64,000 bases of DNA, from assembly GCF_029626035.1 (NCBI RefSeq), contig NZ_JARUBE010000003.1, positions 1,116,001 through 1,180,000 on the forward strand, written 5' to 3'. The notes beneath the pieces were generated by a model, which was not told the DNA's origin, did not search any database, and was given only the letters and a program-made list of their open reading frames with translations. The stretch is from Micromonospora sp. WMMD980 (GTDB lineage Bacteria > Actinomycetota > Actinomycetes > Mycobacteriales > Micromonosporaceae). The translations under genes and the position numbers were made by a program. Shown piece by piece: positions 45,399 through 54,288 of this stretch (its first letter is position 1; each line of letters opens with the position of its first letter).

Positions 45399-46559
45399 TC
45401 AGCGGAAGCTCCACGTCTGGTTGGACTGGTGGCTGCCGCAGTCCCAGATGATCAAGCGGGTGCCGTTGACGGTGCTCCAGCCATCGGCGTCGAGGCACTT
45501 GCCGGACCGCGGGTTGCGCAGGGTGCCGTCGACGGCCAACCACTGCTGCGCTCCGTTGCCGAGGCAGGTCCACAACTGCACCACCGTGCCGCCGGCCGTC
45601 CGGCCGCCGGAGACGTCGAGGCACTTGTTCGTGGCGGTGTTGACCAGTGTGTTGCCCCGCCAGCGCCAGCGCACCTCCGGGCCGCCGTGGCAGTCCCAGA
45701 GCTGGACCCGGGTGCCGTCGGCGCTACGCCCGCCGGAGACGTCGACGCAGCGGCCGGATCCGGCGCCCGCGATCATCCGGTCCGGCTGGACCGGCAGGCC
45801 GGGGACGCCACGCCGGTTGCCGAGCGTCCATGCCTTCGCGCCGAGGCCGAGGTTGCCCGGGATGGTCCCGTTGAGGAAGTCGCGGTACCAGCCGATCCAG
45901 TACGGAAGTCCGTACTGGTTCTGGACGTAGCCGTGGTCGGCGGCGGAGTGCAGGTCGACCGCGCCGGGGACGCCACGCTGCTGGAAGTAGTACTGCTCAC
46001 CGAGCTGGTGCAGCATCTCGTGCACCCAGCCGGCCAGCGCGTCCTGGTGGTAGCCCAGATCGTCCCGGGCGTTGACGCTGCTCCAACCGGTGTTGTACGG
46101 CCCGGGCGCGCCGCTGGAGAAGTAGGCGTGTGGTCGGAACGCGTTGTAGACGAAAACGCCGTCCCACTCCTCGGCGTGCACGAACTCGGCGACGTCCTCC
46201 GGGATGTTGCCGGGCTCGACCATCAGGCCCGCGTACCCGATCGAGGTGAGCGGCCGGGGCGAGACGACCACCTGCGTGTTCATGTCCACGGTGCCGTTGG
46301 TCAGATCCTCGACCATGCGCGGGAACGTGCTGAGGAAGGCGGTGCTGGCCGCGTCGACCTGTGCCGGGCTGAGCGTGGCCGACAGGTTGGGCACCTGCGA
46401 CACCGGCTTGACGATCATCAGGAAGCGCAGCGACACCTGGGGTGCGGCCGCGACGGCATGGGCCGACGGAGCGCCGGGTCCCGCCCCCAGCAGAGTGGTG
46501 GTGCCGAGGGCAACCGTTGCCGCCGAGCGGAACAGCCGTCGGATCAGGGAGCGTGTCAT
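45399..46559 (-). CDS. Secreted HEXXH metalloprotease-like protein with CBM13
   Basis: 386 aa. Signal peptide residues about 1-38. The central domain (about 40-255) has a zinc-protease motif HEMLHQLGEQYY with His180, Glu181, His184 and possible third ligands in DLHSAADHGY (His204, His209). Upstream FVHAEEWDGVFVYNAF and GYAGLMVEPGNI are unfamiliar. No known peptidase family recognised. C-terminal CBM13 trefoil (about 262-386) repeats SGRCVDV, TNKCLDV, SGKCLDA. A TTTCGAAA site lies 129 bp upstream. Could be a glycan-targeted peptidase. Confidence 0.8.
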   Translation of the reverse strand: MTRSLIRRLFRSAATVALGTTTLLGAGPGAPSAHAVAAAPQVSLRFLMIVKPVSQVPNLSATLSPAQVDAASTAFLSTFPRMVEDLTNGTVDMNTQVVVSPRPLTSIGYAGLMVEPGNIPEDVAEFVHAEEWDGVFVYNAFRPHAYFSSGAPGPYNTGWSSVNARDDLGYHQDALAGWVHEMLHQLGEQYYFQQRGVPGAVDLHSAADHGYVQNQYGLPYWIGWYRDFLNGTIPGNLGLGAKAWTLGNRRGVPGLPVQPDRMIAGAGSGRCVDVSGGRSADGTRVQLWDCHGGPEVRWRWRGNTLVNTATNKCLDVSGGRTAGGTVVQLWTCLGNGAQQWLAVDGTLRNPRSGKCLDADGWSTVNGTRLIIWDCGSHQSNQTWSFR

Positions 46560-46687
46560 GGAGGGGTCTCCGATCTCCGGCGTGCGGTCAGGTGTGGGAC
46601 CCGCGACGGCTCGTCCGCCGGTGCGCGCCGGTGCGGGTCCGGCGAGGCTGTGGCAAGTGTCGATCGACGGGTACTGTGCGCCGAGAC

Positions 46688-46697
46688 GTTTCGAAAC
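46688..46697. promoter_or_regulatory. GTTTCGAAAC operator-like site
   Basis: Perfect 10-bp palindrome between the HEXXH protein gene (start 46559) and the GH2 terminator, so it belongs to the promoter of the HEXXH gene. Confidence 0.6.
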
Positions 46698-46711
46698 CTC
46701 GACGCCGACGG

Positions 46712-46750
46712 CGGTCCGGGACGCCGGAGTCCATCCGGCGTCCCGGACCG
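46712..46750 (-). terminator. Hairpin after the GH2 gene
   Basis: 16-bp arms CGGTCCGGGACGCCGG (46712-46727) and CCGGCGTCCCGGACCG (46735-46750) with a 7-base loop, 7 bp past the stop of the minus-strand GH2 gene. Confidence 0.75.
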
Positions 46751-46757
46751 GTGCGCG

Positions 46758-49112
46758 TCAGGGCACCCAGGGAGCTGCGATGTTCCAGGTGCTGTCCGCG
46801 GCCCACAGCGTGGGGGAGTTCCACGCCTCACCGCCCGTGCCGTTGCTCAGCCAGACCTCAGAGTTGTAGTGCCGCAGATACTTTCCGCGGAAGTTGTAGG
46901 ACTCCAACGAGACGCCGCTGCCTGTCACGCCGACCCGCGCGCACCAGGTGGCATCGGCGCGCATAAGCGCCGAGCCGTCGTTGGGTGAGTTGCGCACCCG
47001 TGATTCCTGGTGCCGCAGGAACTGGCCCGGGAAGTTGACCGACTCGAACGAGTAGCAGGCCGGGTCGGCCAGACCGGTCCGGACGGTGTAGGTGGCGTCG
47101 TTCTTGAGCAGCGCGGAGCTGGCCGCATCCACCGCCTCCGTGTAGGCGAGGCTGTCCCGGTGCCGCAGGTACCGGTTGGTGTAGCCGGGCGTCGTGACCT
47201 GGAGGGACCGTCTGGTGTTCAGCGGCAGTGCCACCGGCGCCGAGTTGCCGATCGACTTCGACGCGTTGATGAGGGACAGGTTGGCGGCCCGCACGCGGGC
47301 CTGGTCCATCTTGACGACCTGCCGGTCGTAGGTGAGGAATCCGTTGAGTTCACCCTCCTGGTCGGCGATCTCGGTGTAGACCGAAGCGCTCAGTCCCTTG
47401 CCGAGCATCAGGTTCTGTGTGCCCTGAGCGAGGCCGACATAGCGGTCGGTCAGCGCAGTCGAGTTGGGTTGCCATTCGTAGGCGAAGAAGTTGCCGTTCG
47501 GGCTCCACTCGTGGCCGGGCGCGCGCAGGCCCAGGCCGCCGAACTCGCCGAGCACCGCGATCCGGCTGCTCGATGGCACGGGTGAGTCGGGTCCGAGGTA
47601 GATATGCCAGTCGTCGATGTCGCCGTTGCCCGGGTTGCCCAGCGACTGGCAGCAGTTGTAGCCGCTGTGCGCGTTTACCAGTCGGGTCGGGTCCTGGTTC
47701 TTCACGTTCTGGGCGACCCGGCGGGTGTCGCTGAGTGCGCGCTCTCCCCAACCCTCGTTGTAGACGGTGTAGGTGACCACCGCCGGGGAGCTGCGGTGCT
47801 CGTCCACGATCTCGCGGGCTTCGGTCTCGAGCTGCGCCTGCTGCGCGTCCGTGGCATTGATGTCCTGCGCGGTCAACGAGGGGATGTCCTGCCACACCAG
47901 CAGACCGAGGCGGTCGGCGTGGTAGAACCAGCGCTGTGGTTCGACCTTGATGTGCTTGCGCACCATGTTGAAGCCCAGATCCTTGTGTTTCTGCAGGTCG
48001 AAGGCGAGCGCGGCGTCGGTGGGCGCGGTGTAGAGCCCGTCCGGCCAGAATCCCTGGTCCAGCGTGCCGGTCTGGAAGACGAACTGGCCGTTGAGCTTGG
48101 GCCGCAGGACGCCGTTGACCACACCGGTGCTGATCTCGCGCATGCCGAAGTAGTGCGTGGTCCGGTCGACCTGGTCGCCGGCGGCGTTGCGCAGGGTGAC
48201 CCGCAGGTTGTAGAGGAACGGGTCGTCGGGCGACCACCGCCGGGCGCTCGGTACGGGCACCGTGAACTCGGTGAAGCCGCCGGTGGCCGAGCCGACCACG
48301 GTGGAACCGTTGAGCGCCTCGGCCACGACGCTGTGCCCGCTGACGTCCCCACGGGTGAAGACCCGGACGCGGAGCGTGTTGTCGGCAAGGTTCGGATAGA
48401 GGTCGACACTGCTGATCGAGGCCGCCGGCACCGGTTCCAGCCACACCGTCTGCCAGATGCCCGAGCTCGGCGTGTAGAAGATGCCGCCGGGCTGCTTGGT
48501 CTGCTTGCCGATCGGCGGCAGACTGCCGTTCTGCCGGCTGTCGGTCGGATCCCACACCTTGACCACGATCTCGTTGGCGCCGCCGCGCAGGTGCGGGGTG
48601 ACGTCGAAGGTGAACGCGTCGTAGCCGCCGGTGTGCCCGCCGACGGCGGTGCCGTTGACCCAGACGGTGGTCTGCCAGTCGACGGCGCCGAAGTGCAGCA
48701 GGACGCGACGCCCGCTCCAGTTCGTCGGCACCGTGACGGTACGGCGGTAGAACAGGTAGTTGCGGTTGTCGCCGGCCGCCCGCCGCACCCCGGACAGCGC
48801 GCTCTCCACCGGGAACGGCACGTTGATCCGCTCGGGCAGGTCGGTGTCGAACTGGGGGGCGTCGTCGGAGGCGGACTGGCGTAGCTGCCACTCGCCGTTG
48901 AGGTTGAGCCAGTCCGGGCGGGTCATCTGTGGTCTCGGATAGTCCGGCAGTGGCGTGCCGTTGAGCGCCTGAGCGGTCCAGGGGGTGGTCAGCGGTGGAT
49001 TCTTCGCCGGCACGGCGCGCGCCGGTGCGGCCGGCGCGGTGAGCAGGCCGGCGATCAGGGCGAGGACAGCCAGCAGGGGTGCGGCGAGGCGGACGGGATC
49101 GGGACGTGTCAT
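46758..49112 (-). CDS. Secreted GH2 glycoside hydrolase with AbfB (CBM42-type) domain
   Basis: 784 aa from ATG 49110-49112 with GGAGA upstream. Signal peptide about 1-33. GH2 sugar-binding domain (about 65-230; NLNGEWQLRQS, YRRTVTVPTNWSGRRVLLHF), immunoglobulin-like domain, then the TIM barrel with acid/base Glu453 (YNEGWGE) and nucleophile Glu523 (AVLGEFGG). The last 145 residues form an AbfB arabinose-binding trefoil with three repeats: NRYLRHRDSLAY, GQFLRHQESRV, GKYLRHYNSEV. Likely a beta-galactosidase, -mannosidase or -glucuronidase type activity on arabinose-decorated hemicellulose; which one cannot be told. A LacI remnant lies upstream instead of an operator. Confidence 0.88.
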   Translation of the reverse strand: MTRPDPVRLAAPLLAVLALIAGLLTAPAAPARAVPAKNPPLTTPWTAQALNGTPLPDYPRPQMTRPDWLNLNGEWQLRQSASDDAPQFDTDLPERINVPFPVESALSGVRRAAGDNRNYLFYRRTVTVPTNWSGRRVLLHFGAVDWQTTVWVNGTAVGGHTGGYDAFTFDVTPHLRGGANEIVVKVWDPTDSRQNGSLPPIGKQTKQPGGIFYTPSSGIWQTVWLEPVPAASISSVDLYPNLADNTLRVRVFTRGDVSGHSVVAEALNGSTVVGSATGGFTEFTVPVPSARRWSPDDPFLYNLRVTLRNAAGDQVDRTTHYFGMREISTGVVNGVLRPKLNGQFVFQTGTLDQGFWPDGLYTAPTDAALAFDLQKHKDLGFNMVRKHIKVEPQRWFYHADRLGLLVWQDIPSLTAQDINATDAQQAQLETEAREIVDEHRSSPAVVTYTVYNEGWGERALSDTRRVAQNVKNQDPTRLVNAHSGYNCCQSLGNPGNGDIDDWHIYLGPDSPVPSSSRIAVLGEFGGLGLRAPGHEWSPNGNFFAYEWQPNSTALTDRYVGLAQGTQNLMLGKGLSASVYTEIADQEGELNGFLTYDRQVVKMDQARVRAANLSLINASKSIGNSAPVALPLNTRRSLQVTTPGYTNRYLRHRDSLAYTEAVDAASSALLKNDATYTVRTGLADPACYSFESVNFPGQFLRHQESRVRNSPNDGSALMRADATWCARVGVTGSGVSLESYNFRGKYLRHYNSEVWLSNGTGGEAWNSPTLWAADSTWNIAAPWVP

Positions 49113-49200
49113 GCCGTCTCCATCGGACGGGCCGTCAGGGCCGAGCTGCGCCACTGGCGGCTGGCGGTGGGTGTCGGGGCGGCCGGTCGGTCCGGTCCGG

Positions 49201-49436
49201 GCCCGGATGTCGGTGGGATTTCCGGGAGCGATCGTCGCGGTGGCCGGCATCGACGACATCGAGGAGGTCGCTTCAGTAACCCCACCTTGACCAGCATTGC
49301 CCCGGACAAGCGGGAGACCGGCCGGCTGGCGGTCCGGCGATTGGTGGCCCGGATCGAGGGCGACGGTGGTCCGCCGATGCATGCGCAACCCGCGTTCCAT
49401 CTGGTCGAGCGGGAGAGCACCGGCCCCGCCCGATAG
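49201..49436 (+). pseudogene. C-terminal remnant of a LacI-family regulator
   Basis: About 75 codons of the LacI effector-domain end, in two frames: PGAIVAVAGIDDIEEVASVTPP, then LTSIAPDKRETGRLAVRRL and FHLVERESTGPAR. These match the VAGFDDI...PPLTSI...RLAV...RESTG ending of LacI regulators. One base is missing near 49290, and the DNA-binding and most of the sensor domain are absent. Remnant of a regulator that once sat upstream of the GH2 gene. Confidence 0.7.
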
Positions 49437-49439
49437 GAG

Positions 49440-49471
49440 AGCGGGTCCCTGCCGGGCAGCAGGGACCCGCT
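49440..49471. terminator. Hairpin after the GH26-like gene
   Basis: Perfect 13-bp arms AGCGGGTCCCTGC (49440-49452) and GCAGGGACCCGCT (49459-49471) with a 6-base loop; 8 bp past the minus-strand GH26 stop. Confidence 0.75.
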
Positions 49472-49478
49472 CCGCGAA

Positions 49479-51137
49479 TCAGCCCAGTCGCCAGATCTGG
49501 TTCGACTGGTTCGCGCCACAGGTCCAAATGATCAGCTCGGTGCCGTTGGCGGTGCCCCAGCCGTCCGCGTCCAGACACTTGCCCGACTGCGGGTTGAGCA
49601 GGGTGCCGTTGCTCTGCTGAACCCAGCGCTGGGCGCCGCTGCCGGCGATGCAGGTCCAGAGCCACACCTCGCTGCCGTTGGCGGTGCCGTTGCCGCGCAC
49701 GTCGAGGCACTTGCCGGACTGGGGATTGACGAACGTGTCGCCGGATCGGCGCCACTGTTGCGGCGCACCGCCCCAGCAGTCCCAGAGGATGACGTTGGTG
49801 CCGTCGGCGGTGCCGCCCCCGGCCACGTCGACACAGCGGTTGCTGCCCTGCCCGCGGATCACGGTGCTCGTGGCGGTGGCGCCGCCGACGTAGATCGACT
49901 TGCGGATCTCAGTGAGGAACCGGCTGCGGATGGTGGGGTCGGCCTGGATGCGCGAGTCGCCCCAGTAGCCGTTGGCGCAGCCGGGCTGGCCGGCCGGCGC
50001 GCCGTTGCACTGCCACTGCGTCTGGGCGTCCCAGTTCGTGTTGATGTATGCGACGGCCCGGATGACGTCGGTGTTGGCGTTGACGTAGCCGAAGAAGTCG
50101 GCGTACCAGGTGTCCCAGAGCGCCGTCGCGCTGATCGGCTGCGGATTCTTCGCGAAGATGCAGCTGGAGGTCTTGGCGCCGGTGCTGAAGCCCTGCGGCG
50201 CGGCCTCGGCGATCATGACCGGTTTGCCGTGCCCGCGGGCGAAGTTCAGCGCCCGGTCCTGCAACGCCCTCGGCGAGGTGTTCGGGGCGCGGCAGGACCA
50301 CTGGTAGCGCTGGTAGGTGGCGCCGTAGAACGCGGACAGCCCGACCCAGTCGACGTACTGGTCGCCGGGGTACCAGGCATCGAAGTGGTTGGCGGCGGTG
50401 ACGACGTAGTTCCACTCCGGGTGGTCGGTGTGCTCGTCGATCGGCCAACCGGCGGACTGCCAGACGGTGGCGACCCGGCTCGCGCCGAGCGCGTCGATGC
50501 GACCCTTGACGAAGCGGAACGCCTCCTTGTAGTAGTCGGCGTTGTAGCAGTTCCACGGCCCGTCGTACTCGTAGCCGATGCGCAGGAACACCTCTCGTCC
50601 GGTGTTCCTGAGCCAGGTGACCATCTCGTCGACCTTCTGCCGGTAACCGGCGGTCAGGTTGACCACGTCGGCGTCCGGGCGACCGATGATGGCGCGCAGG
50701 GGCTGGTTGTTGCACCCCGTGCTGGCGTCGGACAGGTAGAGGCCGACGGCGAGCGCCGCGTCCGGGTACTGCGCGAGCGTGGCCGGGAAGTCGACAGTGC
50801 CCGAGCCCCAGTTGACCGGGCCGTAGAAACCGGCGAGCGGCGGTGGGTCCCCGCCCAGCAGCAGGTTGGTGTAAAGGGTCACCCCGCCGGGGCGCGGTGC
50901 GGTCGGATCGGTGTCCAGGACGTCGCGCTTGTAGTCGGTCAACGTGCTTGAGTCCTGCCCCATGAACAGGCGGACCTTCCCGTCGGCGGGAAGGTTTCGG
51001 CCGCTGACCGCGGCGCTCGCGGGGGGCGCGGGAATCAGACCACCGATGCTCGCGGTCGTCGCGAGGACGAGGGCGAGCGCGGCGCGTATCAGGGTACGGG
51101 ACCGGCGTGCGCCGCCGGTCGAGCGGATGGTCCGCAT
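49479..51137 (-). CDS. Secreted GH26-like enzyme with CBM13
   Basis: 552 aa. Signal peptide about 1-43. Catalytic domain about 50-390 of GH26 style: acid/base Glu190 in VFLRIGYEYDGPWNCY and nucleophile Glu311 in KPVMIAEAAPQGF, with DWVGLSAFYGATY between. Many Cys. C-terminal CBM13 trefoil (about 410-552). ATG 51135-51137 has AGGGAGC upstream. GH26 enzymes act mainly on mannan, some on beta-1,3-xylan or mixed glucan. Divergent from a paralogue at 51323 across a shared operator region. Function by homology of motifs only. Confidence 0.82.
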   Translation of the reverse strand: MRTIRSTGGARRSRTLIRAALALVLATTASIGGLIPAPPASAAVSGRNLPADGKVRLFMGQDSSTLTDYKRDVLDTDPTAPRPGGVTLYTNLLLGGDPPPLAGFYGPVNWGSGTVDFPATLAQYPDAALAVGLYLSDASTGCNNQPLRAIIGRPDADVVNLTAGYRQKVDEMVTWLRNTGREVFLRIGYEYDGPWNCYNADYYKEAFRFVKGRIDALGASRVATVWQSAGWPIDEHTDHPEWNYVVTAANHFDAWYPGDQYVDWVGLSAFYGATYQRYQWSCRAPNTSPRALQDRALNFARGHGKPVMIAEAAPQGFSTGAKTSSCIFAKNPQPISATALWDTWYADFFGYVNANTDVIRAVAYINTNWDAQTQWQCNGAPAGQPGCANGYWGDSRIQADPTIRSRFLTEIRKSIYVGGATATSTVIRGQGSNRCVDVAGGGTADGTNVILWDCWGGAPQQWRRSGDTFVNPQSGKCLDVRGNGTANGSEVWLWTCIAGSGAQRWVQQSNGTLLNPQSGKCLDADGWGTANGTELIIWTCGANQSNQIWRLG

Positions 51138-51226
51138 CGAAGCTCCCTGGTTCGGAGGTGGTGGGGGGGTGCCGGCCCTTCGCCGGGACGATCCGGCGTG
51201 GGGACGACGGCCGGAACGTAACGACG

Positions 51227-51256
51227 TTTCGATCGAAAGTCCCGTAGTTTCGAAAC
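51227..51256. promoter_or_regulatory. Twin operator-like palindromes in the divergent GH26 promoter
   Basis: TTTCGATCGAAA (51227-51238) and GTTTCGAAAC (51247-51256), 20 bp centre to centre (two helical turns). They lie between the two divergent GH26-like genes, 90-110 bp from the left start and 67 bp from the right start. Confidence 0.6.
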
Positions 51257-51322
51257 ACGCCGGCAACAATCGATTATCGAAAAACGTCGACGTCGCGGCG
51301 GCCGGCTGCCTAGCGTTCGCCC

Positions 51323-52945
51323 ATGTCACGTACCCGTCCCCTGGCGATGCTCGCGGCCCTGCTGATGGTCGTCGGCGTCGTCACCGTGTTATCCACATCC
51401 ACCCCCGCGTCGGCCGCGACCTTTCTCCCGGCCGACGGCGGCCGACTGTTGTTCGTCGGCCAGTCCACCGCCGCCGCCTGGAACGACTACACCTCGTTCG
51501 CCGCACCGCCGTCCGGCGGCTCGGTGTACTACGAGGTGAGGTCCGGCACCTGGGTCAACCCCGGCCACCGCGACCACGCCACCCAACTCGCTCAGCAGGG
51601 CCGGATGGTCCAGGTGGGCATCTCCTGGAAGGACAACCCGCCCGGCTACACCGGCGGCGACGAGAACGCCAAGGCGGCCCGCTCGCGCGCGGTGACCCAG
51701 GAGATCGCCGACGGGCGTCACGACGCGCAGTTCGGCAACCTGATCGCCTTCGTCAATCAGTATCCCGCGGCGAAGTTCTTCCTCCGCGTCGACTACGAGG
51801 TGTCGTCGTTCTACCACTGCACCGACGCCTCGTGCGCGTCCTACCGGAACGCGTTCGCGAAGGTGCGCTCGTTGATCAACGCCGCCAAGCGGCAGGACAA
51901 TGTCACCTACGTGTTCCACCCGGTGCGGGGCGAGTTCGAGAAGCTCTACCCGGGTGACGCGGTCACCGACTGGATCGGCGTCTCGGTCTTCGCCCACGAG
52001 CTGTGCCTGCCGATCTACGACAATGGCTACCTCTACAACGGCACCCCACCGCAGAACTACGACACGGCGGCCTCGCAGTGCCGCAATGCCTACGTCGGTA
52101 CGGACGCGGCCGGCAATCCGGCAGCGGTGTGGCGCAACTGGGACCACGACGCGAACGTGTTGAAGATGATGAAGTTCGCCAAGGACCACGGCAAGCCGAT
52201 GATCGTCTCGGAGGCCGGGATGATGAACTTCACCGACAACGGCGCCGACACCGTCGGCCTGGAACCGCAGCGTGGTGACCTGTGGGTTCGGCGGCTGTTC
52301 TCGCTGATGGACTACGTGGGTCCGATCCCGAACATGTCAGGCAGCTACGACCTGCGCGGCGTGATCCGCGCCGCGGTCTACATCAACCTCGACTTCCGCT
52401 ACGGCTGGGACGGCGTCAACGACGGATCCTTCGACTTTCCGGTCAACTCGACCTGGTTCGTCGACGGCCGGCTGTCCCGTTACGCGGAGGCGCGCGCCTC
52501 GTTCTGCCGAGGGCTGACCGAGCGCAACTTCGTCACCCGTTGCACCGGCAGCACCGACCGGGCGATCGTCGGCGCCGGCAGCGGGCGCTGCGTCGACGTG
52601 GCCGGCGGCGGCACGGCGGACGGTACCGCTGTGCAGTTGTGGGACTGCCTGGGCAACGGCGCCCAGCGCTGGCGCCGGGCCGGTGACACCTTCGTCAACA
52701 CCGGATCCGGCAAGTGCCTCGACGTCCGCGGAGTCGGTACCGCCGACGGCAGTCAGGTGTGGCTGTGGACCTGCATCGCCGGCAGCGCCGCCCAACGATG
52801 GCTGGTCAACTCCGACGGCACCCTGGTCAACCCGAACTCCCGCAAGTGTCTCGACGCGGCCGGGTGGGGTACCGCCAACGGCACCCGGTTGCAGATCTGG
52901 GCCTGCGGTACGAACCAGTCCAATCAGCGGTGGCAGGTGATCTGA
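51323..52945 (+). CDS. Secreted GH26-like enzyme paralogue with CBM13
   Basis: 540 aa. Signal peptide about 1-31. Catalytic domain about 35-410, with a proposed acid/base Glu159 (FFLRVDYEVSSFYHC) and nucleophile Glu297 (KPMIVSEAGMM); segment DAVTDWIGVSVFAHELC matches the equivalent strand of the 49479 protein. C-terminal CBM13 trefoil about 415-540 with SGRCVDV, SGKCLDV, SRKCLDA. More divergent from classic GH26 than its neighbour; the family is inferred from the two-Glu pattern and gene pairing. Confidence 0.75.
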   Translation: MSRTRPLAMLAALLMVVGVVTVLSTSTPASAATFLPADGGRLLFVGQSTAAAWNDYTSFAAPPSGGSVYYEVRSGTWVNPGHRDHATQLAQQGRMVQVGISWKDNPPGYTGGDENAKAARSRAVTQEIADGRHDAQFGNLIAFVNQYPAAKFFLRVDYEVSSFYHCTDASCASYRNAFAKVRSLINAAKRQDNVTYVFHPVRGEFEKLYPGDAVTDWIGVSVFAHELCLPIYDNGYLYNGTPPQNYDTAASQCRNAYVGTDAAGNPAAVWRNWDHDANVLKMMKFAKDHGKPMIVSEAGMMNFTDNGADTVGLEPQRGDLWVRRLFSLMDYVGPIPNMSGSYDLRGVIRAAVYINLDFRYGWDGVNDGSFDFPVNSTWFVDGRLSRYAEARASFCRGLTERNFVTRCTGSTDRAIVGAGSGRCVDVAGGGTADGTAVQLWDCLGNGAQRWRRAGDTFVNTGSGKCLDVRGVGTADGSQVWLWTCIAGSAAQRWLVNSDGTLVNPNSRKCLDAAGWGTANGTRLQIWACGTNQSNQRWQVI

Positions 52946-52953
52946 CGGTGTGG

Positions 52954-52987
52954 ACCGGGCCGCCGGGCGCGAGCCGGTGGCCCGGGT
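52954..52987. terminator. Hairpin between convergent genes
   Basis: ACCGGGCCGCCGG (52954-52966) pairs with CCGGTGGCCCGGGT (52974-52987), one mismatch. Serves both the GH26 paralogue (+) and the LacI gene (-). Confidence 0.55.
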
Positions 52988-54024
52988 CAGGTCGGTGGCG
53001 GGGGAGCGGTGCTCTCCCGCTGGACCAGAGTCGTGGCCAGCTCGATGCGATGGGTGTCGAGTCGCTGGCCACCGATGATCCGCAGCAGCGTCCGGGCGGC
53101 GGTGACGCCCATCGCCCGCAGTGGCTGGCGCACGGTCGTCAACGGGGGAGCGGTCCACTGGGCGAAGTTCAGGTCGTCGAAGCCCACCACGCTGACGTCG
53201 TGCGGGATGCTGCGCCCGATCTGTCGCACCGCCTCGTAGACGCCGGTGGCCTGCTGGTCGCTGCCGGCGAAGATGGCGGTCGGCGGCTCCGGCAGGGCGA
53301 GCAGGCGCTGGGCGGCGGCCAAACCACCGGTGTGGTGGAAGTCGCCGTAGCGCACCAGCTCACGGCACACGGGCAGGCCCGACGCCTCCAACGCGGCCCG
53401 GTAGCCGGCCACCCGGGCCCGGGTGCACAACATCTGCTCCGGACCGCCGATCACGCCGATCCGGCGATGACCCAGAGCGAGGAGATGCTCGGTGGCGGCG
53501 TAGCCGCCGCCGAAGTTGGTGGCGCCGATCGAGGGCACCTCCGGCGGCGGCAGGCTCACCCCGTCGACCACGACGAACGGCAGCGTCCGCCGGGCCAGCT
53601 CGGCCCGCTGTTCCTCGGCCAGTTCCGAGAGCACCAGGATCGCACCCTGCGAGCCCCGGGAGATCAGCGAGTCCAGCCAGCGGCGGGTCAGGCTGGCCCG
53701 GTTGTGCACGGCCGAGACGACGAGACTCATGTTGACCTCCTCGGCCACCTCCTCCACCCCGGTCAGGATCTCCAGCGCCCATGCGCTGTCCAACTCGTTG
53801 ATCACCAGATCGAGGAGATCCCCTCGCCGGCTGGTCCGCCGCGGCACCCGGGGTCGCTGGTAGCCGTGCAGGGTGAGCAGCCGCTCCACGTGCGCCCGGG
53901 TCGTCGGTGCGACGTCGCTGTGCCCGTTGAGCACCTTGGAGACGGTGGGCACCGAGACGTTCGCCTCGCGCGCGATCGTCGCCAGCGTGCACCGGGATGC
54001 CGGAGCAGCCGATGTGCCTCCCAC
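52987..54024 (-). CDS. LacI-family transcriptional regulator
   Basis: 345 aa from GTG 54022-54024 with GGGAGG five bases upstream. Helix-turn-helix TLATIAREANVSVPTVSKVLNGHSDV at residues about 12-37 and hinge helix; periplasmic-binding-protein-like sensor domain follows with GLAAAQRLLALPEPPTAIFAGSD and VVGFDDLNFAQW, ending QRESTAPPP. Divergent from the ABC importer, with a palindromic operator between. Probably represses the importer, its own gene and the other genes bearing TTTCGAAA; the inducer is probably a xylo- or arabino-oligosaccharide taken up by the importer. Confidence 0.9.
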   Translation of the reverse strand: MGGTSAAPASRCTLATIAREANVSVPTVSKVLNGHSDVAPTTRAHVERLLTLHGYQRPRVPRRTSRRGDLLDLVINELDSAWALEILTGVEEVAEEVNMSLVVSAVHNRASLTRRWLDSLISRGSQGAILVLSELAEEQRAELARRTLPFVVVDGVSLPPPEVPSIGATNFGGGYAATEHLLALGHRRIGVIGGPEQMLCTRARVAGYRAALEASGLPVCRELVRYGDFHHTGGLAAAQRLLALPEPPTAIFAGSDQQATGVYEAVRQIGRSIPHDVSVVGFDDLNFAQWTAPPLTTVRQPLRAMGVTAARTLLRIIGGQRLDTHRIELATTLVQRESTAPPPPT

Positions 54025-54100
54025 GGTGCCTCCCTCGCGCCGCGGTCCCCGATGGTGCACCGCGCCCGGCCAGTCTGCCCCCGCCGAGGTCACAGTTTCC

Positions 54101-54120
54101 AACATGTTTCGAAACTTGTT
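54101..54120. promoter_or_regulatory. LacI-type operator in the LacI/ABC divergent promoter
   Basis: AACATGTTTCGAAACTTGTT: 20 bp, palindromic apart from one position pair, around the GTTTCGAAAC core (54106-54115). Best version of the motif in the window and directly beside the regulator gene. Confidence 0.75.
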
Positions 54121-54288
54121 GGTCGATGTTTCGACCCGCCCTACGTTGTGTCGCACCGCATCGGTGCCGTCGCCGCCCGTCTGGCGACGGCACGACCGGA
54201 CCGATGGCGCTCGCCGCGGGTCGGTGCCGGGCGGACCCCACCAGAAGTGTGTTCCGGGCCGGCTGGCCCGATCATGGAGGAGGCAACG

